A stretch of 64,000 nucleotides of DNA from Flavobacteriales bacterium (GCA_003499525.1 DNTB01000076.1:62001-126000), one strand, 5' to 3'; positions 36,320-44,765 are shown, numbered from the stretch's first letter. Notes: generated by a model not told the origin, from the sequence alone. Made by a program: numbers and translations.

Positions 36320-37588
36320 ATGAACCTGATTGAAGAACTTGAGTGGAGAGGACTCATTCACGATGTCATACCCGGGACCCAGGAGCAATTGGAAAAAGAG
36401 CAAACTACCGGCTATGTAGGATTTGATCCAACAGCTCCGTCGCTGCATATTGGAAATTTGGTTCCGGTGGTTTTGCTAAAACATTTGCAAAGAGCAGGGC
36501 ACAAACCCATAGTTCTCATGGGAGGAGCTACAGGAAGAGTTGGTGACCCTTCGGGAAAAGATAAAGAACGACAACTACTTGATGCAGAGGTTATTGAATC
36601 AAATGTTTTGACACAAACGGCTCAACTTCAAAAGTTTATTGACTTCGAGAATACCGACAATGGTGCCATCCTTGTAAATAATTACGATTGGTTTAAGGAC
36701 ATGAATTTTCTGGATTTCATTAGAGAAACCGGAAAGCATATTACCATAAACTATATGATGGCAAAAGACTCTGTGAAGAACAGGCTGGAAGGTGGAATGT
36801 CATTTACCGAATTTTCATATCAGCTTGTTCAAGGGTATGATTTTCTAAAATTATATGTAGACTATGATTGCAAGCTTCAAATGGGAGGCAGCGACCAATG
36901 GGGCAATATCACTACAGGAACAGAACTTATTCGCCGTAAAGCAGGCGGAGAGGCATTTGCGCTCACAGCGCCTTTGATAAAAAAAGCTGACGGATCAAAG
37001 TTTGGCAAAAGCGAGGGAGGCAACGTTTGGCTAAGTTCTGAATTGACCACACCTTATGAATTCTATCAGTATTGGCTCAATACTTCTGATGAAGACGCAG
37101 AGAATTACATCAAGGTTTTTACTTTTTTAAGCCGTTCGGAAATTGAAGAAATCGTCGAAAACCACAACAAGGAACCTCACCTAAGAAAGTTGCAAAAAAG
37201 ACTGGCGGAAGAAGTCACCAAATTGGTACACTCAGAAAAAGCGCTGAATGTTGCACGGGCTTCTACAGAACTTCTCTTTGGCCGAGGGTCCGTTTCCATG
37301 CTTCACGGTATGGAAGACGATGAGATTTTATCCGTATTTGATGGTGTACCGCAAGCAAATCTTAACGATGCGGTTGGAATGGGAATCGCAGACCTATTGC
37401 ATGAATCAGGGTTTTTGGCTTCTAAAGGAGAGGCGCGTCGTGCTCTCAAAGAGAACTCTATTAGTGTAAACAAGGAGAAAGTGAATGAAGCGTTTGTGCT
37501 GGAGGAGAAAGCGCTGATCAATCAAAAATATGTTCTCCTTCAGCACGGAAAAAAGAAATTCTTTTTGCTTTCTACAATTCCTGGTTGA
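36320..37588 (+). CDS. tyrS: Tyrosyl-tRNA synthetase
   Basis: A 422-residue class I aminoacyl-tRNA synthetase. The HIGH-type motif is HIGNLVP at about residue 42, the KMSKS-type motif is KFGKSEGG at about 232, and the tyrosine-pocket YQLVQGYDFL and QMGGSDQWGNI are in place. A C-terminal S4-like RNA-binding domain covers about 355-420 (SKGEARRALKENSISVNKEKV). Length is typical. Its 3' end overlaps the convergent LuxE-like gene by 17 bp. Confidence 0.97.
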   Translation: MNLIEELEWRGLIHDVIPGTQEQLEKEQTTGYVGFDPTAPSLHIGNLVPVVLLKHLQRAGHKPIVLMGGATGRVGDPSGKDKERQLLDAEVIESNVLTQTAQLQKFIDFENTDNGAILVNNYDWFKDMNFLDFIRETGKHITINYMMAKDSVKNRLEGGMSFTEFSYQLVQGYDFLKLYVDYDCKLQMGGSDQWGNITTGTELIRRKAGGEAFALTAPLIKKADGSKFGKSEGGNVWLSSELTTPYEFYQYWLNTSDEDAENYIKVFTFLSRSEIEEIVENHNKEPHLRKLQKRLAEEVTKLVHSEKALNVARASTELLFGRGSVSMLHGMEDDEILSVFDGVPQANLNDAVGMGIADLLHESGFLASKGEARRALKENSISVNKEKVNEAFVLEEKALINQKYVLLQHGKKKFFLLSTIPG

Positions 37589-38576
37589 AGAGGAGGTTAC
37601 ACCCTCTAATATCGGCATGATCCAACCTGCCAAGAACAGAGAATCGGTCTTCTACCAATGAGCCCAGATCGGAAGTGGCAATAAAGGCGCAAGATTGAAT
37701 GTTTGCCAGGTCTATAATGTTGAGTGCACCTGTTACACCTTCTTCCACAAAGTGAAAAGGATCGTACACATCCCTTATAAGAACCTTCATCCAGGGAGGA
37801 GTAATAAACTGTCCATCCGAAGGGGCATATGCCTGTGATTGTAATTCAGTCATCCCGTACTCTGAATGAATTTGATCTACACCAAAGCTTTCGCAAAGAA
37901 TCTCATGAAGCTCCTCTCTAATCAGTTCTTTTCGCCTCCCTTTCATTCCACCTGTTTCCATAACGGTGGTGTTTTTTAACTGAAACCTTTCTTTTTCAGC
38001 AAGCTCGAGAAGTGCAAAAGACACGCCAATGAGCAATATTTTCTTGCCTGAACTATCCAATTCTTTGAGGGCCCGTGCTAGCAAATGTCGATCCGAATAA
38101 AACTTGCTGTTTCTATCATTTGATAAACGAATAAGCTCATCGACCATGTATACTAGGGAGGACTGACCCTGTTCCTGATAAGAAGGCAGGTAAGCCAGAA
38201 TAATCCAGTCTTTTGGAGGTCCGTAGATTAGCTCAAAAGCCTTTGTAAAACTATTCCTGTACATATTAGGATTAGCGATGTAATGTGAGCTTCTATCCAT
38301 ATTACCAGTACCGGAACTTCGGAAAACCAGAGATGCCTGCTGCCCTTGAGCTAATAGCTTATGAGTTTTGAAAAACTCAATAGGCAAAAAGGGAATTTGT
38401 TTTGAAGAGGAAATTTTTTTGGGGTCTATTCCCAGAAAATTAACAAAAGCTGAGTAAAGGTCAACCCGCTCTGCCTGGTATCGAAACAGCATTAAGGCAT
38501 GCTCTTCAAACTGATCCGAAGAACGAATTTGAACAAAGTCCTCAAACCTTTTAAAAATATCCTGCGTTATCTTCAA
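37572..38576 (-). CDS. LuxE/PaaK-type acyl-transferase-like adenylating protein
   Basis: A 334-residue protein of the LuxE acyl-protein synthetase/PaaK-like superfamily, which activates carboxylic acids with ATP. Recognisable stretches are FLPIEFFKTHKLLAQGQ, FRSSGTGNMDRSSHYI (the adenylate-binding Ser/Thr-Gly loop), METGGMKGRRKELIREELHEIL and EYGMTELQSQAY. No luxCDAB genes are present, so bioluminescence is not suggested. Such single genes are common in Bacteroidota, with unknown acyl substrate. Translation appears to start at TTG (38576), with an in-frame stop upstream and no ATG until residue 29. Confidence 0.85.
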   Translation of the reverse strand: MKITQDIFKRFEDFVQIRSSDQFEEHALMLFRYQAERVDLYSAFVNFLGIDPKKISSSKQIPFLPIEFFKTHKLLAQGQQASLVFRSSGTGNMDRSSHYIANPNMYRNSFTKAFELIYGPPKDWIILAYLPSYQEQGQSSLVYMVDELIRLSNDRNSKFYSDRHLLARALKELDSSGKKILLIGVSFALLELAEKERFQLKNTTVMETGGMKGRRKELIREELHEILCESFGVDQIHSEYGMTELQSQAYAPSDGQFITPPWMKVLIRDVYDPFHFVEEGVTGALNIIDLANIQSCAFIATSDLGSLVEDRFSVLGRLDHADIRGCNLLFNQEL

Positions 38577-38598
38577 TGTAGTAAATTAGCCCGCTGCT

Positions 38599-39108
38599 AT
38601 GATTCGTGCAAATCTAATTTTCCCTGTAATACTAGCTGTTTTTGCCCTCACTTCCTGTACGAAGGAAGAATGTTCCAAGACAGTTCCGGAATTGAGTTAT
38701 TCAGAGTTCAGGTCAGTTGGGTTAAACGACTTTGCTCTGATTCATCGATTTAAAGATTGCGATGGTAATATTGGACTGGGCCAAAATGATTACATCCTAA
38801 CTCCTGAAGGAGATACCCTGGAGGTAAATTTTCTTATTGATTACTACTATATCGCGAACGGTGACACTTTTTTAGAGGCATATGTGGACTCCATTACCGG
38901 AGAAGAAGGTATTGGATTAAACAGTAAAATACCGGTTCTTTCCAACAATGCGGCGAGTGATATTCTGGAAGGCGAAATAGAGAAAAAAATGAACTGGTTT
39001 ACGGATTTGTTAGGTCGAGACACCGTCTTTTTCAGAAGCACTTTGTATGACAATGATGGAAATGCAAGCGAGGTGGTTCAATCGCCAGTTTTTATTATAA
39101 CTCAATAA
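38599..39108 (+). CDS. Hypothetical lipoprotein
   Basis: A 169-residue predicted lipoprotein (FALTSC lipobox, about residue 20). Mature part is rich in Asp and Gly with a calcium-loop-like motif (DCDGNIGLGQND) and a second acidic DNDGN near the end, suggesting a small beta-sandwich. I do not recognise a named family. It is divergent from the LuxE-like gene (22 bp between starts) and convergent with the M23 gene (3 bp between stops). Confidence 0.75.
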   Translation: MIRANLIFPVILAVFALTSCTKEECSKTVPELSYSEFRSVGLNDFALIHRFKDCDGNIGLGQNDYILTPEGDTLEVNFLIDYYYIANGDTFLEAYVDSITGEEGIGLNSKIPVLSNNAASDILEGEIEKKMNWFTDLLGRDTVFFRSTLYDNDGNASEVVQSPVFIITQ

Positions 39109-39111
39109 TTA

Positions 39112-40365
39112 TCAATTGGTTATATTATCTGCCAAAACGGCTTTGTTCCATTGAATTTTATCAATCTCGGGCCGGATGGAGTCAATATACATCTGAAATT
39201 CATCGTAATACTCCGGCTTTAGAGGTTCTGCAGGTGGCACTTCTTCTCTTCGGTGGTTTACCTGACTTCCGTTTTTCCAGAATCTATAGCACACATGAGG
39301 TCCTGTCGCAAGGCCGGTACTTCCTACATAACCGATAGTTTGACCTTGTTTAACCCTTACACCTGGCTTAATTCCAGATTCAATTTTACTCATGTGAAGG
39401 TATTGTGTTGAATACGTGCCATTGTGCCTTATTTTAACATACCGGCCATTGTATTTTTTGTACTGTGCTTCCACTATAACGCCATCTCCCGTAGCCATAA
39501 TTGGTGTGCCCTTTGGGGCTGCGTAGTCTGTTCCAAGATGAGCTTTGTACCTTTTTTGAACCGGATGGAACCTCCGATACGAATACCCGGAAGATAGACG
39601 TCCAAATTTTAGGGGGGACTTCAAGAAAGCTTTTCTCAAACTTTCCTTTCCTTCATCAAAATAATCCCAGCCTTCTCCCTGATCAAAGCCGAAAGCATAA
39701 ATGCTATCATTCATATGGCAAAATAATGCCGCTTCGACACGGTTAACACCCGCAAATTCGCCTTGCACAACCTTTTCTGTGAAAATAAGTTTGAAGAAAT
39801 CTCCCTTCTGTAATCGATAAAAGTCAATGGTCCATGCATACATATCTGCAAGGTTTATGGCTACATCTACAGGGCCTCCATTGTCCACGATGGCATTGAA
39901 AAGTGACGTTTCTATTCGACCTCCCAGAGTCATGGTACGGTATGTGGCAGGGTGGCTGCCTTGTTCATATTCAACTGTGTCGCCCAAAGTATACATATGA
40001 TAATGTTCCAGATCAGATTCATATACCAGGCGATCTTTATCAGAACTATCCCGGGCCAGAAGCACGGCGTATTTCTTCCCTGCCCTGAATTTTCGTACAT
40101 CAAGGTTTTTCCGGGAAGCTTTAGCGAGCCTATCTATTTGAACATAATCAATCCCATGGCGAAGGAGGATATCAGCAACAAATTCATTTTGTTCGATGAC
40201 CCCCTGATGAACTTCATAGGATGAAGGGTCTAACCCAAAGATACTCTTCGGCTCTTGAAGAGCATTTTTTTCTTCTACTCCCTTAGGTTCACGCTTTCCC
40301 CGCTCTTCTTCACAGGAGGCAATAATTAGAAGTAGAACGATTAAAAAAAAGGACTTCTTTATCAT
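39112..40365 (-). CDS. M23-family peptidoglycan endopeptidase (altered zinc ligand)
   Basis: A 417-residue lipoprotein (IIASC, Cys18) with a central OapA/LysM-like and Csd3-like region and a C-terminal LytM domain at about 270-375. The LytM fold has HLGTD (His276, Asp280) and YLHMS (His324), but the usual HxH is GPHVCY, giving His357 and Cys359, so the third zinc ligand is a Cys. It should cleave peptide cross-links of peptidoglycan in the periplasm, provided the metal site is functional. The start overlaps the tryptophan 2,3-dioxygenase gene by 4 bp. Confidence 0.9.
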   Translation of the reverse strand: MIKKSFFLIVLLLIIASCEEERGKREPKGVEEKNALQEPKSIFGLDPSSYEVHQGVIEQNEFVADILLRHGIDYVQIDRLAKASRKNLDVRKFRAGKKYAVLLARDSSDKDRLVYESDLEHYHMYTLGDTVEYEQGSHPATYRTMTLGGRIETSLFNAIVDNGGPVDVAINLADMYAWTIDFYRLQKGDFFKLIFTEKVVQGEFAGVNRVEAALFCHMNDSIYAFGFDQGEGWDYFDEGKESLRKAFLKSPLKFGRLSSGYSYRRFHPVQKRYKAHLGTDYAAPKGTPIMATGDGVIVEAQYKKYNGRYVKIRHNGTYSTQYLHMSKIESGIKPGVRVKQGQTIGYVGSTGLATGPHVCYRFWKNGSQVNHRREEVPPAEPLKPEYYDEFQMYIDSIRPEIDKIQWNKAVLADNITN

Positions 40366-41315
40366 GAATTGATCTCACTAAAAATCACATCTATTTTATT
40401 TCTTCCCCAATTCAATCGTTCTTCTTCAGTCCATAATTCGGGATAGAACATGCGCTGTTGAATCTTTGGTCTGAGGTACTCACGCCAATTTGAGCCACCA
40501 GTTGCCCGCAGGGGCTTTTGCCCCTTAACTAGGTACTGAACAGCCGTTCGAAAATGAGATAAAGGCCAGTTTACATTTACATCAGCATCCAACTGTTTGA
40601 GTGCCTCTATTAAAGGTTCTGGCTTTTCATGTTCTTTCAACCTTTCATAGCAAGCCCATATATTTTTGTTTCTCATTTCACGAGCCAGATTGAGCAACAT
40701 ATCCTGGTATTTCTCTTCAAACTGAATCAAAGTGTACGTTTTCTTACCTGTCTGGGCATCATTCGCTCCTTTTTTCCAATAAATATGCTCGAACATCTCG
40801 TCCACAGATGAATCCTTCGTAAACTGAGATCTTGCAGATTTCTCAACAAGATTCAATAATTCTGTAGACATAATTTCGATGACCCGATACTGAAAGGACT
40901 GAAATCCGCTGGCAGGGGCGAGTGCATCTCTGAATTTAAGATATTGCTTGGGGTCCAGGCCTTTAGACATGATGTCAAAAGAATGTGAAAGCACCTTGAA
41001 ATAGCGATTCACACGTAAAACTTTACGAATAAAAAACTCGGAATCAATCTCCTGAAATTCAGTTATTTGCTTGAGTTCATTGATGGATAAACGGAAGAAT
41101 AATTCCGTGATTTGATGATAAACAATAAATATCTCTTCATCAGGGATATCGGTCTTGGGCTTTTGTAAAGTGAGCAAAGTATCTAGGTGGATATAATCCC
41201 AATAGGTAATATAATTTGAAACGGAAAGTCCCTTTAAAAAGGTGTTCATGTCCTGACTAGTAGCATCAAACTTTGCTTTGAGCTGCTCGAGAATATCGGC
41301 TGTTGAATCTTCCAC
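40362..41315 (-). CDS. Tryptophan 2,3-dioxygenase family protein
   Basis: A 317-residue haem dioxygenase-like protein (first step of the kynurenine pathway). Family signatures are ITYWDYIHLDTLLTLQKP, IFIVYHQITELFF, LAPASGFQSFQYRVIE and ATGGSNWREYL. The haem-ligand His is probably in the WPLSHFRTAVQYL segment, but its identity cannot be proven here. The frame opens with a TTG at 41336, which lies in a TAnnTTTG element (41334-41341), so GTG 41315 is the better start; both remain possible. It is coupled by 4 bp to the M23 gene. Confidence 0.82.
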   Translation of the reverse strand: MEDSTADILEQLKAKFDATSQDMNTFLKGLSVSNYITYWDYIHLDTLLTLQKPKTDIPDEEIFIVYHQITELFFRLSINELKQITEFQEIDSEFFIRKVLRVNRYFKVLSHSFDIMSKGLDPKQYLKFRDALAPASGFQSFQYRVIEIMSTELLNLVEKSARSQFTKDSSVDEMFEHIYWKKGANDAQTGKKTYTLIQFEEKYQDMLLNLAREMRNKNIWACYERLKEHEKPEPLIEALKQLDADVNVNWPLSHFRTAVQYLVKGQKPLRATGGSNWREYLRPKIQQRMFYPELWTEEERLNWGRNKIDVIFSEINS

Positions 41316-41333
41316 TTTATAAGGTTTATAGCC

Positions 41334-41341
41334 CAAAAGTA
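41334..41341 (-). promoter_or_regulatory. -7 promoter element ahead of the dioxygenase gene
   Basis: TACTTTTG on the minus strand matches TAnnTTTG. It would give a start near 41327 and a 12-base leader to GTG 41315. It also serves as the T-rich tail after the hairpin at 41345-41373. Confidence 0.35.
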
Positions 41342-41344
41342 GAA

Positions 41345-41373
41345 TCGGGAGGCATATGTACTATACCTCCCGA
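41345..41373 (-). terminator. Hairpin terminator downstream of the DUF3108 gene
   Basis: A 12-bp stem (TCGGGAGGTATA pairing with TATGCCTCCCGA, one wobble) around a five-base loop lies 24 bp after the DUF3108 stop. The following minus-strand tract, TTCTACTTTT, is only moderately T-rich, so termination may be partial. Confidence 0.5.
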
Positions 41374-41397
41374 ATAAATACTATCAACATCAGATTA

Positions 41398-42201
41398 CTA
41401 TTCTCTGGCCAGATCATGCAATAGGCCTTCCCAGGAAATGAGTTCCATTTTAATAGAGCCTACTAAAACATCTGCTTTCATTAATACCGGTACCTTGTTT
41501 TTATCATCCGAGATGTACACGGTCAAATCCTCCGGATCATCGAAAATTCGTCCTTCCTGCACCAGCGGTTGAAACTTATGACAACGGTAAGTACCCGTCT
41601 TTATTTTGACCTTTTCCTTACCTAAATACCTGATTCTTAGCGGCTCCACTTTTTCATCAACAATGGCTTTAAACGAAATAACGTCTCCGATCTGGTAAGA
41701 GTCTAAATCGATATGACGAGCAAAATAGTAACTGCTTAAAAGATCCTGAACTCCTCCCGGGACTTTTATTATCTCCCCATTATGGGTAACAACTCGCTGA
41801 TTCTCTCGATCAAAATTGTATTCCTTACGAAACTTAAATCCACCTTCGTTAATATCCCGGACAAAGTGATAAGGTACCATGCTATCCGGATCCATGACAG
41901 TCTCGTAGTAATCGCGCACCTTATAGAAAAAGTCAAATGCACCTTTGCTTCTTCCCCACCCCTTGATATGTAGCATTGTTCTTCCCTGGTATTCCATATC
42001 TTCATTCTGCACCTCTACAATGGCCTTTCCGGCATCAATCCAGCCATAATGAACGAGGTATTCCATCCTTTCACCTCTTTTGAAAACCTGGTAGTCTACC
42101 AAATGTAGTTCAGGGTCTTCACCAAAATTCTTCACGACAAATAATCCGCTAACCGCTTGAGTCAGCAAACCCATTAACAGAATTAAAACGCCTTTTTTCA
42201 T
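41398..42201 (-). CDS. DUF3108 protein, probably periplasmic
   Basis: A 267-residue exported protein with a signal peptide (residues 1-20) and the DUF3108 pattern (GERMEYLVHYGWIDAGKAIVEV, HIKGWGRSKGAFDFFYKVRDYYET, and RIRYLGKEKVKIKTGTYRCHKFQPLV). It is mostly beta structure. Function is not established. It lies 49 bp downstream of rsmI and is followed by a hairpin terminator. Confidence 0.85.
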   Translation of the reverse strand: MKKGVLILLMGLLTQAVSGLFVVKNFGEDPELHLVDYQVFKRGERMEYLVHYGWIDAGKAIVEVQNEDMEYQGRTMLHIKGWGRSKGAFDFFYKVRDYYETVMDPDSMVPYHFVRDINEGGFKFRKEYNFDRENQRVVTHNGEIIKVPGGVQDLLSSYYFARHIDLDSYQIGDVISFKAIVDEKVEPLRIRYLGKEKVKIKTGTYRCHKFQPLVQEGRIFDDPEDLTVYISDDKNKVPVLMKADVLVGSIKMELISWEGLLHDLARE

Positions 42202-42250
42202 TTCGCTGATCTTAGAAGAATATTACATTTCAAACCTCATGCCAAGAGTT

Positions 42251-42922
42251 CTATAGAGCTCCACTAAGTACTATCACATATTCACCTCGAGGGTTTTTAA
42301 CGGATTCTGTAGTCAGCAATTCTTCGAGGCTGCCTCTTAATACCTCTTCATGCAATTTAGAAATCTCTCTTACTACTGAAGCTTTCCTTTCAGGCCCGAA
42401 GATTTCGATCATTTGGTTTATGGCTTTCTCTATGCGATACGGAGACTCATAAAACACCATTGTTCTCGTCTCTTCGGACAATTCCTGAAGTCGCTTTAGC
42501 CTTCCTTTCTTGTGGGGCAAAAACCCTTCAAAAACAAACCTATCAGAAGGAAAACCACTTAGAACCAATGCCGGCAAAACTGCTGACGGCCCAGGTAAAA
42601 CTTCTATTTCAATACCCCGTTCAATAGCGGCTCGAACCAATAGAAAACCCGGGTCTGATATACCTGGCATACCGGCATCGGAAACCAGTCCGGAGGCTTG
42701 GTTTGACTCAATGATTTCAAGGTATTCTTCCAATTTATTGTGCTCATTGTGCTGGTGAAAGGACTTCAACGGAACCTGGATATCAAAATGGGCAAGAAGC
42801 CTGGCCGTGTGACGGGTATCCTCGGCAAAAAGTAAATCAATAGATTTTAGAGTTTCAAGAGCCCTTAAGGTGATATCTTCCAGATTACCAATTGGAGTAG
42901 GAATGAGAATAAGTCGAGCCAC
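42251..42922 (-). CDS. rsmI: 16S rRNA (cytidine-1402-2'-O)-methyltransferase
   Basis: A 223-residue SAM-dependent methyltransferase that ribose-methylates C1402 of 16S rRNA in the ribosomal P site. Family signatures are LILIPTPIGNLEDITLRAL at the start, FAEDTRHTARLL, LVSDAGMPGISDPG and GPSAVLPALVLSGF. Start codon is GTG. The C-terminal domain of longer RsmI proteins is shortened, as is common. It starts 3 bp after the TerB-like gene's stop. Confidence 0.95.
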   Translation of the reverse strand: MARLILIPTPIGNLEDITLRALETLKSIDLLFAEDTRHTARLLAHFDIQVPLKSFHQHNEHNKLEEYLEIIESNQASGLVSDAGMPGISDPGFLLVRAAIERGIEIEVLPGPSAVLPALVLSGFPSDRFVFEGFLPHKKGRLKRLQELSEETRTMVFYESPYRIEKAINQMIEIFGPERKASVVREISKLHEEVLRGSLEELLTTESVKNPRGEYVIVLSGAL

Positions 42923-42925
42923 AAG

Positions 42926-43330
42926 CTAAAGCATTCTTGATATAACTTTTACCACCTTTGATTTTGGGGTCCCCATTTCAACTTCACCTACGACAGTCTC
43001 AAGGAAATTATCAATGTTGTCTTCTTCTATTCCAATTGCAACACCGATAGACTGGCACAATCGGTATTCATTTTCGTGTATCTCACCATCGGCCAGCATC
43101 ATATCTGTCAGTTCGTACATTAATCGGGCTCGTTCCTCCTTCTTCTGAGGTAGAGAGTCCATCACATTTGTGGTGACTCCTTTCATCATTAGATCCAGTT
43201 CTGAGCTCGTAAGGAAACCACGTCCGCTACTCTTGAATACTCTTGCTATCTCTGATTTATCCAAAATGCCATCGGCAAGAGCCATGGCCAGCAGTTGTTT
43301 TACATTATTATTGATGGAAGTTTGTTCCAT
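42926..43330 (-). CDS. TerB-like small helical protein
   Basis: A 134-residue all-helical protein with a TerB-like arrangement: MALADGILDKSEIARVF, MLADGEIHENEYRLCQSIGVAIGI. Two acidic helix-turn pieces recall the metal-binding folds of this family. No ter operon partners are nearby, so tellurite resistance is not implied. It lies between a hypothetical gene and rsmI in one direction and is probably co-transcribed with both. Confidence 0.75.
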   Translation of the reverse strand: MEQTSINNNVKQLLAMALADGILDKSEIARVFKSSGRGFLTSSELDLMMKGVTTNVMDSLPQKKEERARLMYELTDMMLADGEIHENEYRLCQSIGVAIGIEEDNIDNFLETVVGEVEMGTPKSKVVKVISRML

Positions 43331-43353
43331 TCGATTAAAGATTTCGTTTCAGG

Positions 43354-44103
43354 CTAATTTAAAGGAAATCTTCTTTTTAGCAAGTTAATGAACCTTTGAT
43401 ATACCTCAGAGTTTTGATCCCACATCTTCGAGGGGCTGTAGTCCTTTTCCAAATAGTCTAAAGCTTGCTGCAAGTCTGCCTTTTCGTCTATTATATTCAA
43501 GGCATTGTTGAGGTCTTCCATGTTACCATCAAATAACTCTGAGGCAAACTGAAACCGATCATTTAAACCCACTGATTCTTTTAGGCTCTTCACCATGTGG
43601 CCCTGAAACCTATCTGCCAATGATGGCTCAGTTGAAATCTTATCATTAATTTCAATGGATTGATTATCTGTCTTTTCCGTATCAAGGGCCTCACTGCGGG
43701 AGCTTTTATCCATAACCGCAGGTTCATCACTTGAACCATCGATCACCTCTATTTCTGAATCATCTGAACTATTCGGAACTTCAATTTCTACATCTTCGGC
43801 AATAACCTCCTCAAATTCCTCTATAGATTTTACCACCTCATTAACTTTTGATTGTACTTCTGAAGCTTGTGTATTTCTGTCGAACATTTCAAGGAATTCA
43901 ATTTGCATTTCATCAGAATCTCTCAATTCACGAATAAAACGATAAACCGCCAAGGTGTCTTCGAGGCTGTTTAAAGCCTTATCAATCCTCTCCACTTCAT
44001 CTATTCTCAGCTCTTCATTTGAGAAAATCTTCTCCGACAATTCGTTGAAATCCTCCAACTGATCTATGAGCTTCGCTCTGATAAATTTTTCTCTTTTCCC
44101 CAT
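43354..44103 (-). CDS. Hypothetical acidic protein
   Basis: A 249-residue soluble protein without signal peptide or membrane span. N-terminal 95 residues are helical (FIRAKLIDQLEDFNELSEKIFSNEE), the middle (100-160) is a low-complexity acidic linker rich in Ser, Glu and Asp, and the C-terminal 85 residues look like a second helical domain (FQGHMVKSLKESVGLNDRFQFASELFDGNMEDLNNALNII). It lies 23 bp upstream of the TerB-like gene and is divergent from tdk, sharing a bidirectional promoter. No known family. Confidence 0.72.
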   Translation of the reverse strand: MGKREKFIRAKLIDQLEDFNELSEKIFSNEELRIDEVERIDKALNSLEDTLAVYRFIRELRDSDEMQIEFLEMFDRNTQASEVQSKVNEVVKSIEEFEEVIAEDVEIEVPNSSDDSEIEVIDGSSDEPAVMDKSSRSEALDTEKTDNQSIEINDKISTEPSLADRFQGHMVKSLKESVGLNDRFQFASELFDGNMEDLNNALNIIDEKADLQQALDYLEKDYSPSKMWDQNSEVYQRFINLLKRRFPLN

Positions 44104-44136
44104 ATTTATTCATCTTTTTTTAATCAAACTGGCGTA

Positions 44137-44144
44137 CAAAATTA
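44137..44144 (-). promoter_or_regulatory. -7 promoter element for the acidic-protein/TerB/rsmI run
   Basis: TAATTTTG on the minus strand matches TAnnTTTG. With the tdk element it makes a back-to-back arrangement, two bases apart. Confidence 0.45.
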
Positions 44145-44146
44145 GT

Positions 44147-44154
44147 TAGATTTG
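44147..44154 (+). promoter_or_regulatory. -7 promoter element for tdk
   Basis: TAGATTTG matches TAnnTTTG and would give an approximately 23-base leader before the tdk ATG at 44184. Confidence 0.5.
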
Positions 44155-44183
44155 TTCCAGCCTGAAACGCGCTTCTGTCCTTT

Positions 44184-44765
44184 ATGTTTCCTGAGAATTA
44201 TGAAAATCGGCATCAGAAAAATGGTTGGATCGAAGTTATTTGTGGCTCTATGTTTTCAGGCAAAACAGAAGAACTCATCAGACGACTAAAAAGAGCTCGT
44301 ATTGCCAGGCTAAAAACCGAAATATACAAACCCATTATAGATATCAGATACCATAAGACGAATGTGGTATCACACGATGAAAATAGTATCGCTTCTATTC
44401 CCGTTCCGTCATCAGCCAATATACTGCTGCTATCGCACAACGTTGACGTGGTTGGAATAGACGAGGCACAATTCTTTGATGATCAGCTTGTGGAAGTATG
44501 CAATGAACTGGCTAATCGCGGCACCCGGGTCGTGGTGGCAGGTTTGGATATGGATTTCAAAGGTGACCCCTTTGGGCCTATGCCCGAACTGATAGCTTCT
44601 GCCGAATTTGTCACAAAAGTTCATGCCATTTGTGTTTCGTGCGGAAGTCTTGCCCAATATTCCCATCGGGTTGCGGAGAATGAAGAGCTAGTTCTCCTAG
44701 GCGAAAAGAAAACGTATATTCCTCTTTGCAGGAACTGTTTCAACTCTAAATCAAAGAAAAAGTGA
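44184..44765 (+). CDS. tdk: Thymidine kinase
   Basis: A 193-residue type II thymidine kinase for nucleoside salvage. The P-loop is [14 protein letters not shown] at residues 21-34, the DEAQFF motif at about 93 carries the catalytic acid, and the lasso/zinc site is present with CVSCG and CRNC. Length fits the family. It is the first gene of a run with murF-alr, whose GTG start overlaps the tdk stop by 4 bp. Confidence 0.96.
   Translation: MFPENYENRHQKNGWIEVICGSMFSGKTEELIRRLKRARIARLKTEIYKPIIDIRYHKTNVVSHDENSIASIPVPSSANILLLSHNVDVVGIDEAQFFDDQLVEVCNELANRGTRVVVAGLDMDFKGDPFGPMPELIASAEFVTKVHAICVSCGSLAQYSHRVAENEELVLLGEKKTYIPLCRNCFNSKSKKK

Noticed and set aside
37572..38576. Bioluminescence locus suggested by the LuxE-like gene
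   Set aside because: No luxA, luxB, luxC or luxD homologues are in the window.
42926..43330. Tellurite resistance
   Set aside because: A single TerB-like protein without terA, terC, terD or terE is not evidence for a tellurite system.
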